A DNA stretch of 64,000 nucleotides from Opisthocomus hoazin (taxonomy: Eukaryota > Chordata > Aves > Opisthocomiformes > Opisthocomidae). This document shows positions 23,690-34,553 of the stretch, piece after piece. Positions within the stretch are counted from its first letter, which is position 1. Each line of letters opens with the position of its first letter. Both the position numbers and the translations under genes were made by a program. The notes beneath the pieces are model-generated. The model searched no databases and had not been told where the DNA came from. It saw nothing but the letters and a program-made list of their open reading frames with translations. Location of the stretch: assembly GCF_030867145.1 (NCBI RefSeq), contig NC_134443.1, forward strand, positions 2,976,001-3,040,000, in the 5' to 3' direction.

Positions 23690-23900
23690 CAAACTATTAA
23701 TATTAAAATACTGCAACACTTTGCAAATTGAAAACATTAATGAGTGCTTATGAAGTGCTTTGGTATTCAAAATTCTGAGGAAGCCTCAACATCCTGCTTG
23801 CTCATTATTACCCTTATTTTATATTCAAATTAATGCCAGAAATGAGGTGAAGGTCATACAAGGAGTTCTGCAGTAAACTCCAGCATTCCTCACTATGGCA
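23690..23900 (-). mobile_element. MIR-like ancient SINE fragment in the divergent spacer
   Basis: TTAATGAGTGCTTATGAAGTGCTTTG, CTCATTATTACCC and GAGGTGAAGGTCATACAAGG follow the order of an antisense MIR/MIR3 element (AGTGCTT, ATTATTATCC, GGTCACACAG). A related block recurs at 31290-31500 in the same orientation. It is strongly diverged. Confidence 0.4.
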
Positions 23901-24606
23901 CCGTATTTGATACGTGTGGTTGATTCTTTGCGAAGAAAATATTAACACGGTTCGTTGGAAAACAGCATTTATTACATCTCACAAAATCCTTATCATTCAT
24001 TATTTTCCAGACTAAGTTTGTACGTGTATTCTCTGCTCTGTTGCGCCGAACTCACAGTCAAGCCCTTCAGTGAACGAAGCTGCAAACAATCTCGCAGTCG
24101 TATTTCTGTTGGAAACATTTTCTGTTCATGCAGCAACATGACTTTTATTTGCAATCAACACTTTGGAGGAATGCAATTATGATTTATTTGCAGCTTGTGC
24201 TGGTCATGTTTCCTGAAGCTGCGATGTAGTTTCATATAAAATACCTAAAACTGTTTAAACTTCCTTTAAACAGAAAGCCTGTACTGTGGCACGTTTGAGT
24301 TTCTGGTGAAAACCAGATATTTTCAAACATGTGGGAAAGTTTTTCCTTTTTTGCTGAAAACCTCTCTCCCGCCAATGGCTTTGTGAACTTATAAATGTTT
24401 TTATATTATATAAAAAATAAACTTTAGTTTCGACAGTGAAGAAAATAAAATGGTATCAGGAATGCAGTTGGCCCAGAAAATTTGAAGATGAAAGAAACCT
24501 GTAATATGTTACATATGGGAAGCTAGGAACACGCTAATAATCCCAAACAATGAAGAAAATTATATTAATTGAAGATATGACGTGTACAGACATATTTGTT
24601 TTCCAG

Positions 24607-24741
24607 CCAATGAGGCCACAAACGTTTTGAATAAACAGGGCGTCTTAGATAAGCCGGGAGGGTGAAGGATCAGTATAAAAAGGGCTCGGAGCTGTAGGCT
24701 CCTCATCAGCTCTCTTGCCTTCCTCCTCTGGTGAACTCGGT
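24607..24741 (+). promoter_or_regulatory. Promoter and exon 1 of the 25.6-kb EDMTF-like gene
   Basis: CCAAT is at 24607-24611 and TATAAAAA at 24674-24681. The leader ends GGTGAACTCG and is followed by the donor GTAAGCC (GT 24740-24741). About 170 bases upstream begins a block (24440-24600) that recurs in diverged form at 32230-32370 and 57940-58080. Confidence 0.82.
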
Positions 24742-25618
24742 AAGCCTTTTCTCCATTTGGTCTCTTCATAAGGGTTAGAAATTTCGGTTTAATGATTTAT
24801 GTTAGGATTGTGACTTCTCTGAAATGTCAGATTTCTCTGTACCTTGTACCTGGACTTACTGGCAGGTTCAAGTTTTAAAGCTGGGGCTGAAACTTTCCTG
24901 GTCCTGCTGGTGCCTGGGGTATCTGGCTACCAGATAAAGATCGCTGGCTACGAGATCTGCAGAGCTGCCTCCTGCAGAGTTAGAGCAGGGTTTCAGTGGG
25001 TTCTTCCATAAACCTTCTGGTTTAGTTTAAGGGAGGACTTCAGGTCTGTTGGGCAGGACAGCAGATGTTCTCGTCTAGGCTAACACTCCGTATTTTCTTG
25101 CGTGTGCGGTCAGGGTTTCCAGGTGCCAGTCCAAAATTGGTGTAGGTTACTGAAACAGGACACGGAGCCAAGACCCAAAAGCTGAAGTTTGCTATCATGG
25201 CAAACGTCAGAAACTAAACTGTCTGGAAGGATTTGAGAACGTAGAGCTTTATAGAGCTGATATACTAAAAGAAGTTCAGGATTGTTAAGGCCTAACAATA
25301 TTCTTCAAGAAAAATTGTGAACAAGCGTCAGGAGGTTTTGACCTGCAATAGGTATATTCCATGGTCAGTGCTTTCACCAATCTCAGTAAGTGAGAAAAGA
25401 CATAAAAATTGTTTAAAAGCAGTGGGTAAATGAGATAAGGATAGAAATGGGATGTGATAAGGAGCTGAGGAATTTGGTCATAGTTTGGCTTCTGTCCTTG
25501 GTCTCAGGGGGCCAGTGAAGAACTCTTTGGGCTCTGAAACTCTTACTGCAACTGAAAGTATTTGTTACTTTTGCTTTCCTCCCTGCTGCTGTTTCAGGTT
25601 TGCCTCCATCGCAGAAAG

Positions 25619-25951
25619 ATGACTTTCCTCTCAGGCCAGTGCGAAGATGACTGCTATTTTCCCTGCAATTACGGGAACTTGTATGGCTACCGGGGCTATG
25701 GGGGCCTCTACGGCTACCGGGGCCTCTATGGCTATGGGGACCGCTACGGCTGTGGCGGTCTGTATGGTTACCGGGGCATTTACGGCCCTGGGGACTGCTA
25801 CGGCTATGGGGGTCTGTATGGCGGCTATAGGGGCTTCTATGGCTCTGGGGACTGCTATGGCTACCCAGGCTTTTACTCTGGCCGCTATGGCTACCCCTTC
25901 AGTTCACGATATGGCCAAAGATTTGGCTACGGGAGTTGCTACACGTGCTAA
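25619..25951 (+). CDS. EDMTF-like Gly/Tyr-rich EDC protein, 110 aa
   Basis: The protein starts MTFLSGQCEDDCYFPCNYGN. It continues with about ten Gly-Tyr-rich repeats of the types LYGYRGYGG, LYGYGDRYG and FYGSGDCYGY, and ends FGYGSCYTC. Cys clusters sit at the N-terminus (residues ~8-16) and at the C-terminus, with a few in the repeats, suggesting disulfide cross-links at both ends. The acceptor ...GCTGTTTCAG (AG 25596-25597) lies 21 bases before this ATG; the longer upstream frame is intronic. The poly(A) signal ATTAAA is at 26353-26358. The N-terminal C-E-x-x-C-Y-x-P-C-N-Y-G pattern is shared with the 69-aa array proteins at 34-58 kb, so all belong to one family. The composition also resembles scale beta-keratin tails, but the beta-keratin core box is absent. 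It is probably a matrix protein of cornifying cells. Confidence 0.9.
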   Translation: MTFLSGQCEDDCYFPCNYGNLYGYRGYGGLYGYRGLYGYGDRYGCGGLYGYRGIYGPGDCYGYGGLYGGYRGFYGSGDCYGYPGFYSGRYGYPFSSRYGQRFGYGSCYTC

Positions 25952-26359
25952 ACCCAACCTGGAACGTCCCTGAAATGAAGATCAACCTAGGCCTGGCAAG
26001 CATGGATTGACGGTGGATTCTGGCCGCAGCGGTCCCCGACGTGCAGAGCCCTGGTGACAACAGCCCCCCTTCGTGGAGGCTTGGAGTGCTCTGCGCTGCT
26101 GTTGAAGTGCTTGCAATGAGTTATCCGTATTCTGCTCTGTGTTTGCTTGCTCTCTTGCCACTCAGGCTCTTCTCTTGATCAAAGGCTTGCTGCTTGATGC
26201 TGCAGTTCTTTGTAAACGGGCTTTTATGTTTGTTGCAATGATGTACAAAACATGAACTCGGAATGAATGGTGTTGGCAGGGTGTAATGTGTCCTTGGGAA
26301 TGTAGTCTTTCCATTCTGTACGCCTTTCAATGTATATCTGCCTTTCACTTATATTAAAA

Positions 26360-27558
26360 ATTATGCTGCATCCATACTGTATTTCCGGTTTTATTTTTCA
26401 CTTGCATTTCTTAAATATCTTGAAATTGGTAGCATTGCACAGATTGAGTGACAAATTGATTAACTTTGTGTACTCAAGGATTTGCTTGTAGAGACTTACC
26501 CTCCTCAGGCTGAGACATGGGGACTTTTGTAGCTGCAGGAAACTTCAGTGGTATCTCTGGTTATGTGTGTTTCTACAGTCCTGGGCTTTCGCTTGGTGTC
26601 TTCCAAATAAATGGTTCATTTAAAATACTGCAGTGCGGCCATTGGGCTACTGTGATGCAATTAGGACATGATCTGTCGCTGGCGGTGACCTGAGATTGAA
26701 GAGGTCACAGGTAAATGCACATGTGTGGACCCATCAGGTTTTAAATTTTGAAAGAAGTTTGTGTTTTATATATTATCACAGAGTCATTAAACAGCCCATG
26801 TTGGAAGGAACCTGGAAAGATCAGGGTTGAAAGGTTAGGGGTTCTCTGATGGAGAAGCCGGAGGAATTTGCCCTGTTCAGTGTAAATAATTTGAGAGGAG
26901 AAATGGATTTCTGTTGGCCAGCACCTGTGAGGCACGGCAGTGGGACGTTTTTCTCTATCAGGTCAGAGAAATGTACTCGGAGCCCGCATTTTGGAAGCAA
27001 GCAGAGTCACAACTAATTTTTACTGACTTTTTTTTCCTCCCAGTGAATGTTACGGGCAGAGGCTGTGGTTGTACGAGGAGGAAGATGATAGTACTTTCTC
27101 ACCGCTTCCCTGGCCAGGGGCAGTTGGCAGACAAGAGCTGTCACAATGCCCTGGAGAGATTGAGTACTGTTTCCCTTGTATTTTTTTTTTTTTTAAGGAC
27201 TACTTGCCTCTCATTTTTTCACTTTTCTCTCTGTCTTCTGGCTCTTCATCCCCAGATTTGGTGAATTATTGTAACTGCACCTGTAGAAATGGATTTTGTT
27301 CTACCTAGTGTCTGTGTGGAAGATCAAGGCAGTGTTTTGGTTTCTCCAGGCCAGCATCAAGACAGGAACAAACACTACTTCCCCCTTGATGCTTTCCCCG
27401 TTGCTTTTAATACAGGTTTTAGTTTTTCCTTATGTTCCGCTGTCTGGTAATGAAATTTGTCTGTTGGATTGGAATGTGATAGGAAATCACGACTGGAGCA
27501 AGAACATTGAAATTTGGTTTCCAGGAATAGGAAAATAATGGTTTTAAACTAAAAGAGG
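26360..27558. other. Intergenic, no gene recognised
   Basis: This spacer follows the poly(A) signal of the 25.6-kb gene. It contains one CR1 fragment (listed) and no supported gene. Confidence 0.5.
26772..26832 (-). mobile_element. CR1 LINE 3'-end fragment, reverse orientation
   Basis: ATCACAGAGTCATTAAACAG and TGTTGGAAGGAACCTGGAAA resemble the reversed CR1 terminus (AATCATAGAATCATTAAGG, then GGTTGGAAAAGACCT). It is short and diverged. Confidence 0.6.
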
Positions 27559-27559
27559 G

Positions 27560-27786
27560 CAGATTAAGACTGGATAGAAGGAAGAAATTTTTTATGCTGA
27601 GGGCGGGGAGACACTGGCACAGGTTTCCCAGAGAAGTAGTCGATGCCAATATCCCTGGAAACATTCAAGGTCAGGTTGGACGGGGCTCTGATCCAGGTGA
27701 AGATGTCCCTGCTCATTGCAGGCAGTTAGACTGGATGGCCTTGAAAGGTCCCTTCCGACCCCAACTGTATTCTATTCTATGATTCT
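27560..27786 (+). mobile_element. CR1 LINE 3' end
   Basis: This copy contains GGAAGAAATTTTTTATGCTG, GAGACACTGGCACAGGTTTC, TATCCCTGGAAACATTCAAG, GGTTGGACGGGGCTCTGATC and GACTGGATGGCCTTGAAAGG, and ends TTCTATTCTATGATTCTG. It is a 5'-truncated, non-coding CR1. Confidence 0.93.
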
Positions 27787-28729
27787 GCTCACTTGAACAT
27801 TTTTATATACTCTCTATGGAGGCCCTAATTACTTTCTGTTTTAAAACATTATTATAAAGACTATTACAGCCCTATTATGCTGAAATATCTTAACTTTAAA
27901 TCTGGTAATAGTTTCAATTAAGTAAAAGAATGGGAGAAATTGTGGCATTTACCATATTTCTGAGTGGTAGAAGGGAAGAAAAGAGTCTATTTACTGGGAC
28001 CAGCTGCTCTGAACGTGGAGGGGTATGAAGTGCTTTGCCAGCATCAGGGACAAAGTCCCTTCAGGATGCCACCGCTAGCAGTATGTTCATGTAAAGTAGG
28101 GAAAGGGGAAAGAAGACAACTGGAAATGCATTTTTTTTCATGCAGAAAACTTTTAATGCAGTAAGAAAAGGAGTTGGCACAGATACAGAAAGATTATAGT
28201 CTTAGGACACTGGAAAGAGCTACAGAAGATGAGTCACTGCACTATGCTGTCCATAACACTCCTTTCTGCACTTCAGGTACTTGTAAATCCAGATCAAAGG
28301 AGAGACAGCCGCAATACTTCTCCATTACACAGTACTGCAGCACCTTACTGGAAGTAGTTATTGAAAATGCAGATGACACAAAGGCTAATTTTGCAGAAGT
28401 TCTTGAGCACCATTGCAGCAACTGTGAGAAGCTTCAAATCAACTGCAGGTTGCTGTTCCTATTGCTGAAGGGGTGTAAGGGGGTTTTAATGCAGGAGAAC
28501 ATAAACAGAGAACCTCTAGTTGAGAAACACAGGAAGAAGCAGGCAGAAAGAACAATAAAAATACAAATGTCAAGACATTTTAGCGAGCAGCCGAGCTCCC
28601 CATTTGAAGTAACTTCAGTTGCTGTCACAGGGGCTCAACACTGCTGTGAACATCGCCTCCGAGATGAACCGTTCAACTTTGCTTGCTGGGTCGGAGTTGA
28701 TTCTTGTGGCAGGGATCTTGCCATTGGGT

Positions 28730-28960
28730 TTAGCAACAAGGGTAGCAGCAGCTGTAGCTGCAGCAGGAAGGGTAGTAGTAGCGGGTCGTGCAGCAGGTGC
28801 CGTAGTTACAGCAGTCTCCACAGTTGTAGCTGCGGCGGTAGCTGCACAGAGTCTGGTAGTTGCAGGGGATGTAGTAGCTGTAGGTCCGAGAGCAGCGCGT
28901 GGTCCGGTAGCAGGGAGTGTAGCACACGCTGTAGCATGGGTACCCGTAGCAGCAAGACAT
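28730..28960 (-). CDS. Extremely Cys/Tyr-rich EDMTF-related EDC protein, 76 aa
   Basis: The protein has 76 residues, of which 19 are Cys and 17 Tyr by my count. It starts MSCCYGYPCYSVCYTPCYR, has a middle IPCNYQTLCSYRRSYNCGDC, and ends in CC/Y repeats (SCCSYSCCYPCC). The middle lines up with SPCNYGTVCKYQSYDCRSPC of the array proteins, so I treat it as a diverged member of that family with an MSC instead of an MT start. The acceptor ...CCTTTCAG (AG 28990-28991) precedes a leader ending CACCACACCAAG directly before the ATG, like the array genes. Exon 1 and the TATA box are at 30022-30091, and the poly(A) signal ATTAAA is at 28152-28157. A 284-codon frame on the opposite strand is its low-complexity shadow. 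The expected role is a heavily disulfide-bonded matrix protein of the cornified layer. Confidence 0.88.
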   Translation of the reverse strand: MSCCYGYPCYSVCYTPCYRTTRCSRTYSYYIPCNYQTLCSYRRSYNCGDCCNYGTCCTTRYYYPSCCSYSCCYPCC

Positions 28961-30021
28961 CTTGGTGTGGTGGAGGGAGGCAGGAAAACCTGAAAGGAAG
29001 CAGCAGTAAAGGGCTCAGCGAGCAGTAGCGGTGGTGTGAAGGTGGTGGGTTTGGAAAGTAACATTGAGCAAATCCCTCAGTCTTTGGATGTGATTTTGGC
29101 TTCTGTTTTACCCAGACCCTTTCTGTGCTCCCTCCTCGTTAGAGTCGACTGTGAAACATGGTTTCTATTCTTAAGCTTCTCCTCTTAAAAGTGAACATAA
29201 ATATCCTGTATTTTTGAACTTTGGATACAGGAGGCTCAGCTTGCAGATGTACTTCCACACTTACGTGTTGGTGAGCGCTTGGTGCTGAGGCTCCCAGCAC
29301 AGGCAGCTGAGGTTAATCCCAACAGCTGGTCTGCAGCTCAGGACATGCATGTCCAAGTGTTCGAAAGTCTGACCTGAATCCCACACAGCGCTTTTAAAAG
29401 TTCTCGGTAGCATTCATACAAAACATGACAAGTTCATTAAAGTCAGCCTCCTTGTCTGGTTTTCATCTCGGCAAGTAAACTGTTCCTTTCCCTGTGTAAC
29501 ACTGGTTCACACGTCTCATTAGTGCCGATTCTGACAAGGATACTGAGAATGCTCTGCTGCGCAGGGCAGAGCTAAGGTTTCAGTCCTTTCTTGCTGCGGA
29601 TCAGAGCTGCTCCAGTGACCTCAGAGAGACTACGGCAATTCGTGTGACCTGTCCACACTCATCATTGCAACATCTTTCCATTAAAAAGTAATTTCCATGT
29701 TGCTTAATGTACAATTCTATCTACGAACCAAAATTTCAGTGTGAAGTATCACCAAGTAAAGAAAGACAATTTCTGTTCCATTTAAAAAGCCAAAGAAGTA
29801 GAGATAGTGCTTTCTTTCATGTGAAGACAAAACTTCTTACTAGGCTTCACATCTTGCCAAGGATACCTGAATGTTTATCCATCAATGTCCCCGCTTTTTT
29901 TACTATACAGAATAAAAGCATACAGGATAATATACTTCTAGCTTTGTTACAATTCAGAGCGTGCTATTAAAGGACTTATTCCCAAGGTAAAGGAATCTCT
30001 GCGAGAATGGGATCTGAACTC

Positions 30022-30091
30022 ACCAAGTTCACCGAGGAGAGTAAGCCAACCGGAGCGATGTGAGCCGTGTGGGGCTGCGAATGCTTTTATA
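30022..30091 (-). promoter_or_regulatory. Promoter and exon 1 of the 28.7-kb gene
   Basis: On the minus strand TATAAAAG (30084-30091) is followed by a leader with GGCTTACTCTCCTCGGTGAA ending ...CTTG and the donor GTGAGTTC (GT at 30022-30023). The spacing from the TATA box to the donor, about 65 bases, equals that of the array genes. Confidence 0.83.
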
Positions 30092-30099
30092 CGGTTTTT

Positions 30100-31280
30100 T
30101 AGACCTGTGGAAGTCAGGGCAATTCTCCGTGTGCTTCCATTGCCTGTTAGTCACAAAACAAAATTTGGAAGTACATCACCAATCCAATTGCTATAATTGT
30201 TTTCCTCCACATTTAGGACCATTTTCAAATTCCTCTGGCAAAACGTTGTGATTACACCCTGAGAGATTCTTTCATCTTGGAACTTTCCAGGACAAATGGG
30301 TTTCTTGGAATTCACCCAAAGGACAACTGGGAGTGAAACTAGAGGAAGCACAGAACAGTTCTAGCTGCTCTGCCTGCCTAGCTGGGCCAGAAGGAGACTG
30401 TTTCTTTGTTCTGCCCCTGCAAGGGAGGTGGATACTGGACATTGAGGGGTGACAGAAATGCTGGAGGCGGAAACAGGCATTATGCTATGTGCTTATGGCT
30501 TTTACCAACCATTTTGATTCACGTCCGTCACAATTAATGACAGGCGTTCCATTGATTCCTTTGGGTCCTTCCACTGTCTATAATTTGGCATACGCACTAG
30601 GAGATGTTCAGGCCAAGGCACGGGATCAATTAAATGAGCATCTGAGCAACATGTCTAAGGTTTATGGTCTTTATCTTTTTTTTTTTTCTCTTTCTTTTCT
30701 AGAAGAAGTTATTAGAAAATCTTACTGGAATCAATGTCTCATGATATCACACACACACGATATATTTATATGAAATATATGTATGAAATGCATATATACA
30801 TATATAATAATACTGGGGCAAGTGTTGCTGCAGGATCTGGTAGGGCAGAACAAATCTTCCTGTAGATCCACCACAGGGACTGCAGTAGAGAGAAGGAGGA
30901 GAGCAGTCTTCCAGGAAGGCTGTGGAAGCCAGAAGGATGGAGACCATGCATTGCTGACTGGTGGGAAGCTTTGGCTGGGGAGGGCAGCTGGAGACCTTGC
31001 TAGCAGCGAGGCGTCCTGCGAAGTCTCTTGCTTTGCGGTGGGCTTTAGCAGAATCCAAAGGCTGGGGAAGTGCTGTAAGCTGCCTCCCACAGAAGGGGCT
31101 TTTCCAAGTCGGGAAAGGAGAAATCACTTCTCTGATTTTTCGTGGTGGTGTTACCCAGTGAGATACAGCTGTATCTCTGCCAGCCTGCGCCGTGTGAGGA
31201 CGGTGACTGTAATGCCTTAATTTTAATAATAAGAAACATTGCTTAGCCCGGGGGTTCCCTTCCCCATTCTGTTGTTTATT
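30100..31280. other. Intergenic, no gene recognised
   Basis: This is spacer upstream of the 28.7-kb promoter. It has an AT-rich simple-sequence patch at about 30750-30810 (CACACACACG then TATATA-type repeats) and a more GC-rich stretch at 30830-31150 with only chance frames. Confidence 0.5.
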
Positions 31281-31289
31281 ATACAACAC

Positions 31290-31500
31290 TGAGGCAGCAT
31301 TCAGTAACAAACCATTAATATTTAAATAACACAAACATTGCTAAAGTAAGTCTTTAATAACTGTTTTGGAAGAGCATTGATACCATAAATTCTGATGAGG
31401 CTCAGCACTTCTAGAATGTCTGTTATTATCCTCATTTAATATGCAAATGAGGCATGGCTCACTGCAGTGAAGGTCACACAAGGAGATATTTGTTGAGCAA
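31290..31500 (-). mobile_element. MIR-like ancient SINE fragment
   Basis: GTTATTATCCTCATTTAATA, GCAAATGAGGCATGGCTCAC and GTGAAGGTCACACAAGG resemble the antisense MIR core. It shares layout and orientation with 23690-23900, which fits a duplicated divergent spacer. Confidence 0.45.
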
Positions 31501-32224
31501 AAAAAAAGACTTTGTGTTATGCTCTGCTTCCTTTGGGAAGACAGTGTTAGATGAGGTTGAAAAGAAATATCAATAAGATTAGCAGTAAAATAATATTTAT
31601 GATTTAAGCTTCTAAATATTCTGCTAATGTCAGTATTATAGAACTTAATTTACGTTTGCTCTGGTGGTATTCTGAAAGAATTTTTTTGTGGTATGAGCAG
31701 ATGCAGTGGCGAGCTATGGACCAAGTGATGAATTTCTCCTCCCTCCTTTTTGTACATGTATGTGATTGTAATAGTTACCCAAATGAATGCTGAACTTTTA
31801 TAAATTTCCTGGTTTTCGTTAGTGAACCAGACAGAAAGGAAATATTAACAGTATAAAATTAAAGTATTTTAGAAGAAGAGGTGAATTTACTTTTTTTTTC
31901 TCAAATACCAAATTCAGCTTTACAGGCACAAGTAGGAGGCAAAGAAAAGTAGCACAAAATATTTTTATCTCCTCTGCTTCTCTAGCAGTAGGAATTTTTA
32001 TTCTGTGAGGAAGAGGAGCTGCTGGTTTTATTTTTAAATGTATATTAGGTATATGTAAGTGTACATATTTTTGTTCTTTTTTCCCTCTATGACATGCTGA
32101 CACAATTCAGGCTACATACAAGTTTAATACGTTAAAAATATCCCAAATATATGAATTTTGATTCTCAGTCATCTCTAGTCTGAGTATCTGTCATTCTTTC
32201 GTCTGTTCTGGTATCTTCGTTTGA

Positions 32225-32430
32225 TAATTAAAACTGAGGATGGCCCAAAAAGTTTTAAGCTGAAGGAAACCCATAACTAGTGCATTGTCACGTGGAGATG
32301 AGAACCAGCTAATGAACCTTGATGTTGAAGAAACCAATTATATTAATTGAAGTTGTGACGTGTGCAAAAAAGTTTAGCCATGTTGATGTTTGTGCAGCTC
32401 AGACGAGTGTCATTTCTGAGTGACCGAGCA
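32225..32430 (+). promoter_or_regulatory. Orphan block resembling the upstream region of plus-strand EDMTF genes
   Basis: GGCCCAAAAAGTTTTAAGCT, GAAGGAAACC and AATTATATTAATTGAAGTTG then TGACGTGTGCA recur in order at 24470-24600 in front of the 25.6-kb gene, and more weakly at 57950-58060 in front of the 58.8-kb gene. A CCAAT lies at 32334-32338. No TATA box, exon 1 or CDS follows before the tandem array starts. It is therefore probably a relic of a lost or replaced plus-strand gene. Confidence 0.55.
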
Positions 32431-32530
32431 ACCTGCTTCATGGCGACTGAAGCCAGGTCCTTCACAAACTGCTGAGGAACACAGAAATAGCCAATAATTG
32501 TCCTAGGGAGTTAAACACATGCGTGAGATT

Positions 32531-32711
32531 TTTCAAAGTTACATAACTGCTTGAGATTAATAGAATATTTTCATGTCTCTGGTGTTGAAGATCAGAGCGT
32601 GAACTTGGGAACTGTGAATTCACTAATGCCTGTACTTCTGTACCTACAAACAAAAGCAATACAGAGAAGTGCCCTAGCTGGACTTCAAGACACGCAGCAG
32701 CTTTTAGTCAT
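32531..32711 (+). repeat. Diverged partial copy of array-unit sequence at the left array edge
   Basis: TTGAAGATCAGAGCGTGAAC, ATGCCTGTACTTCTGTACCT and GGACTTCAAGACACGCAGCA match, with many changes, 37000-37165 inside unit 1 (GCTGAAGATCAGAACTTGAG, ATGCCCGTACTTCTGTACCT, GGGCTTCAAGACACCCAGCA). The fragment ends at 32711-32717, where near-identical unit sequence begins. It looks like the pre-duplication flank. Confidence 0.75.
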
Positions 32712-34553
32712 GAATATTTTTAGACTGTTATATCAGAGGAGAACATTTTCAGTAAAAAGAAATTAGCATAACAATTCGGCACGGCGAACATGAAAAGGCC
32801 ATGTTAGTAGGCAATTAGCCCAAATTATTTTTCCGGCGGTACCCAGTGTGATACTGTAGACCAGAAAGGTGAATTTTGAAAGCAGGGTTTGCTGGATGTT
32901 TTTGGCAGCTCACCCACGGACTCATAGACTTGTTTTCTTTAGATTTCTTTTCTGCTGTCTCCTCCGCCAAGCTCTTGAAATAACATGTTGAGTCTAGGTT
33001 CTGCTTTACTTCTATGCGCTGCTTGTACATGAATGCAACTTCACCTGAAGCTCACTTCTGCCGGGACATGGTCGCACCGGGAATTTCTGGGATGAGGCAA
33101 GAAACCTGAGAGTGATCTCTTCGCTGATGGTCTGCCCAGCAGGGAAACATCAGCGCCGAGGTCCATAATGCTGCCTGCTAGATGCAGCTCCGCGTTTGCT
33201 GGAGAGCTGAAGCTTGTGCAGACTGGGAGGAGAAGCATTTACCTTTGGAAATGCCTTCCACAGCTCAATTATTTTTGCGTCTCTAGATGGGTCCGTCCTG
33301 GGAACCAAGCAGCAGGTTCATCCCTTTGTCATCAAGCTGCCAGTGTTATTTGCAGCAGCTCTCCTCCCTCCCTGTCACGTGCCCTCCTCTTAATGATGGG
33401 GAAGCAGCGGCTCCTCCTTGCAGCCTCACCTTATCTGGAATCTGCATACATCTCATCTTCCTTTGTAAAGCTTTCTTCGTGATGGCGAGGGCTGGCAGCT
33501 GCTTGCAGGACGCGTGCCCATAAGCCATCCTGGCTCGGGCAGCGCCAGGAAGGACTGAGCTCACAGCTCCCGCACAGGACGCCAGCTGCCCAAAGCAATG
33601 AGTGGTGGAGAAAGGGCAATAGTTAAAGGCTGATAGACGTTGGGAAGAGGTGAGCGTGAGCTCCCCCGTGTTCTTCCCAGGTATCTGTCTGAGAGCTGCA
33701 GAAAGCTGAGGCAGTTTGGCATTCTGTGTGTCGGCGCATCTTGGATCCTCAAGTGTGGCACATCTTGGGCTGGCATGTAGTCAGCAAATATTGGTTAAAT
33801 TTTCTTCAATCTTGCCATTGCTAAGCTAGTGTTTTGGAAAGCAGCAGTGATTGGGGGTGTGTGGTGGCTGAGGGGCAGAGTTGAGACAGGGCAGAAGTGA
33901 GTTTTCAGGGCTGTCTTGGAGGAGACGGAGATGGAAGTGTTCAATATGTCCTCAGTCACCTCAGCCTCTAGAGGATGCTTGGAATTGCCCATGGAAAAGC
34001 TAGGGCCTATCTTTATGCCATGTGTCAGGTAAAGAATTAGTGAAGTCCAATATGGAAGAATAAAACCGTAACAAAATGACAGAAAGCAGTAGTGCGATGC
34101 CAGATCTTTTAATGAGAGTGAGAAGCACTGCAGACAACAGTTACAGCTTGTAGTAGTACAGACTAGAGCATGCAGAGACTGATCCGTTCCTTAGAGAGAG
34201 AGTTACTACATTTGATGGCAGATGCTTTTGGGCCCATGGTGGTGTTTGGTGAAGAGCAGAGGTGTCGGCACAGCATACGGCAAGACGAGATGTGTTCTCC
34301 GGTCTGCATCTCCCATTGCACAGCTACACATCAAAATAGAGAGTATATCCCCCACCAAAGGCTATGGAGGAAGAGCTGACCCTAAGAGCAGGTTATTTGA
34401 GATAGCTGCAGGCATTGAAGAGAGGTGCTGAGCACGCAGGACGATTCCTGAGCACAGTGGCTGTCACGGGAGCTTAGCAAAGGTGAAATTCAGAAGGAGC
34501 CATCAGTCGCTATTTTGCCTTTGGTTTCCGATCTGGTGGTCATCTGGCTGGGT

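Noticed and set aside
25562-25618. Leu-rich N-terminal extension of the 25.6-kb protein that looks like a signal peptide
   Set aside because: It is the polypyrimidine tract of the intron plus the leader. The acceptor at 25596-25597 and the MTF motif set the true start.
28174-29028. Long plus-strand frame (284 codons), Ser/Cys/Gly-rich near its end
   Set aside because: It is antisense to the 76-aa minus-strand gene, whose splice acceptor, leader, TATA box and poly(A) signal are all present. The biased plus-strand product comes from reading the repetitive Cys/Tyr codons backwards.
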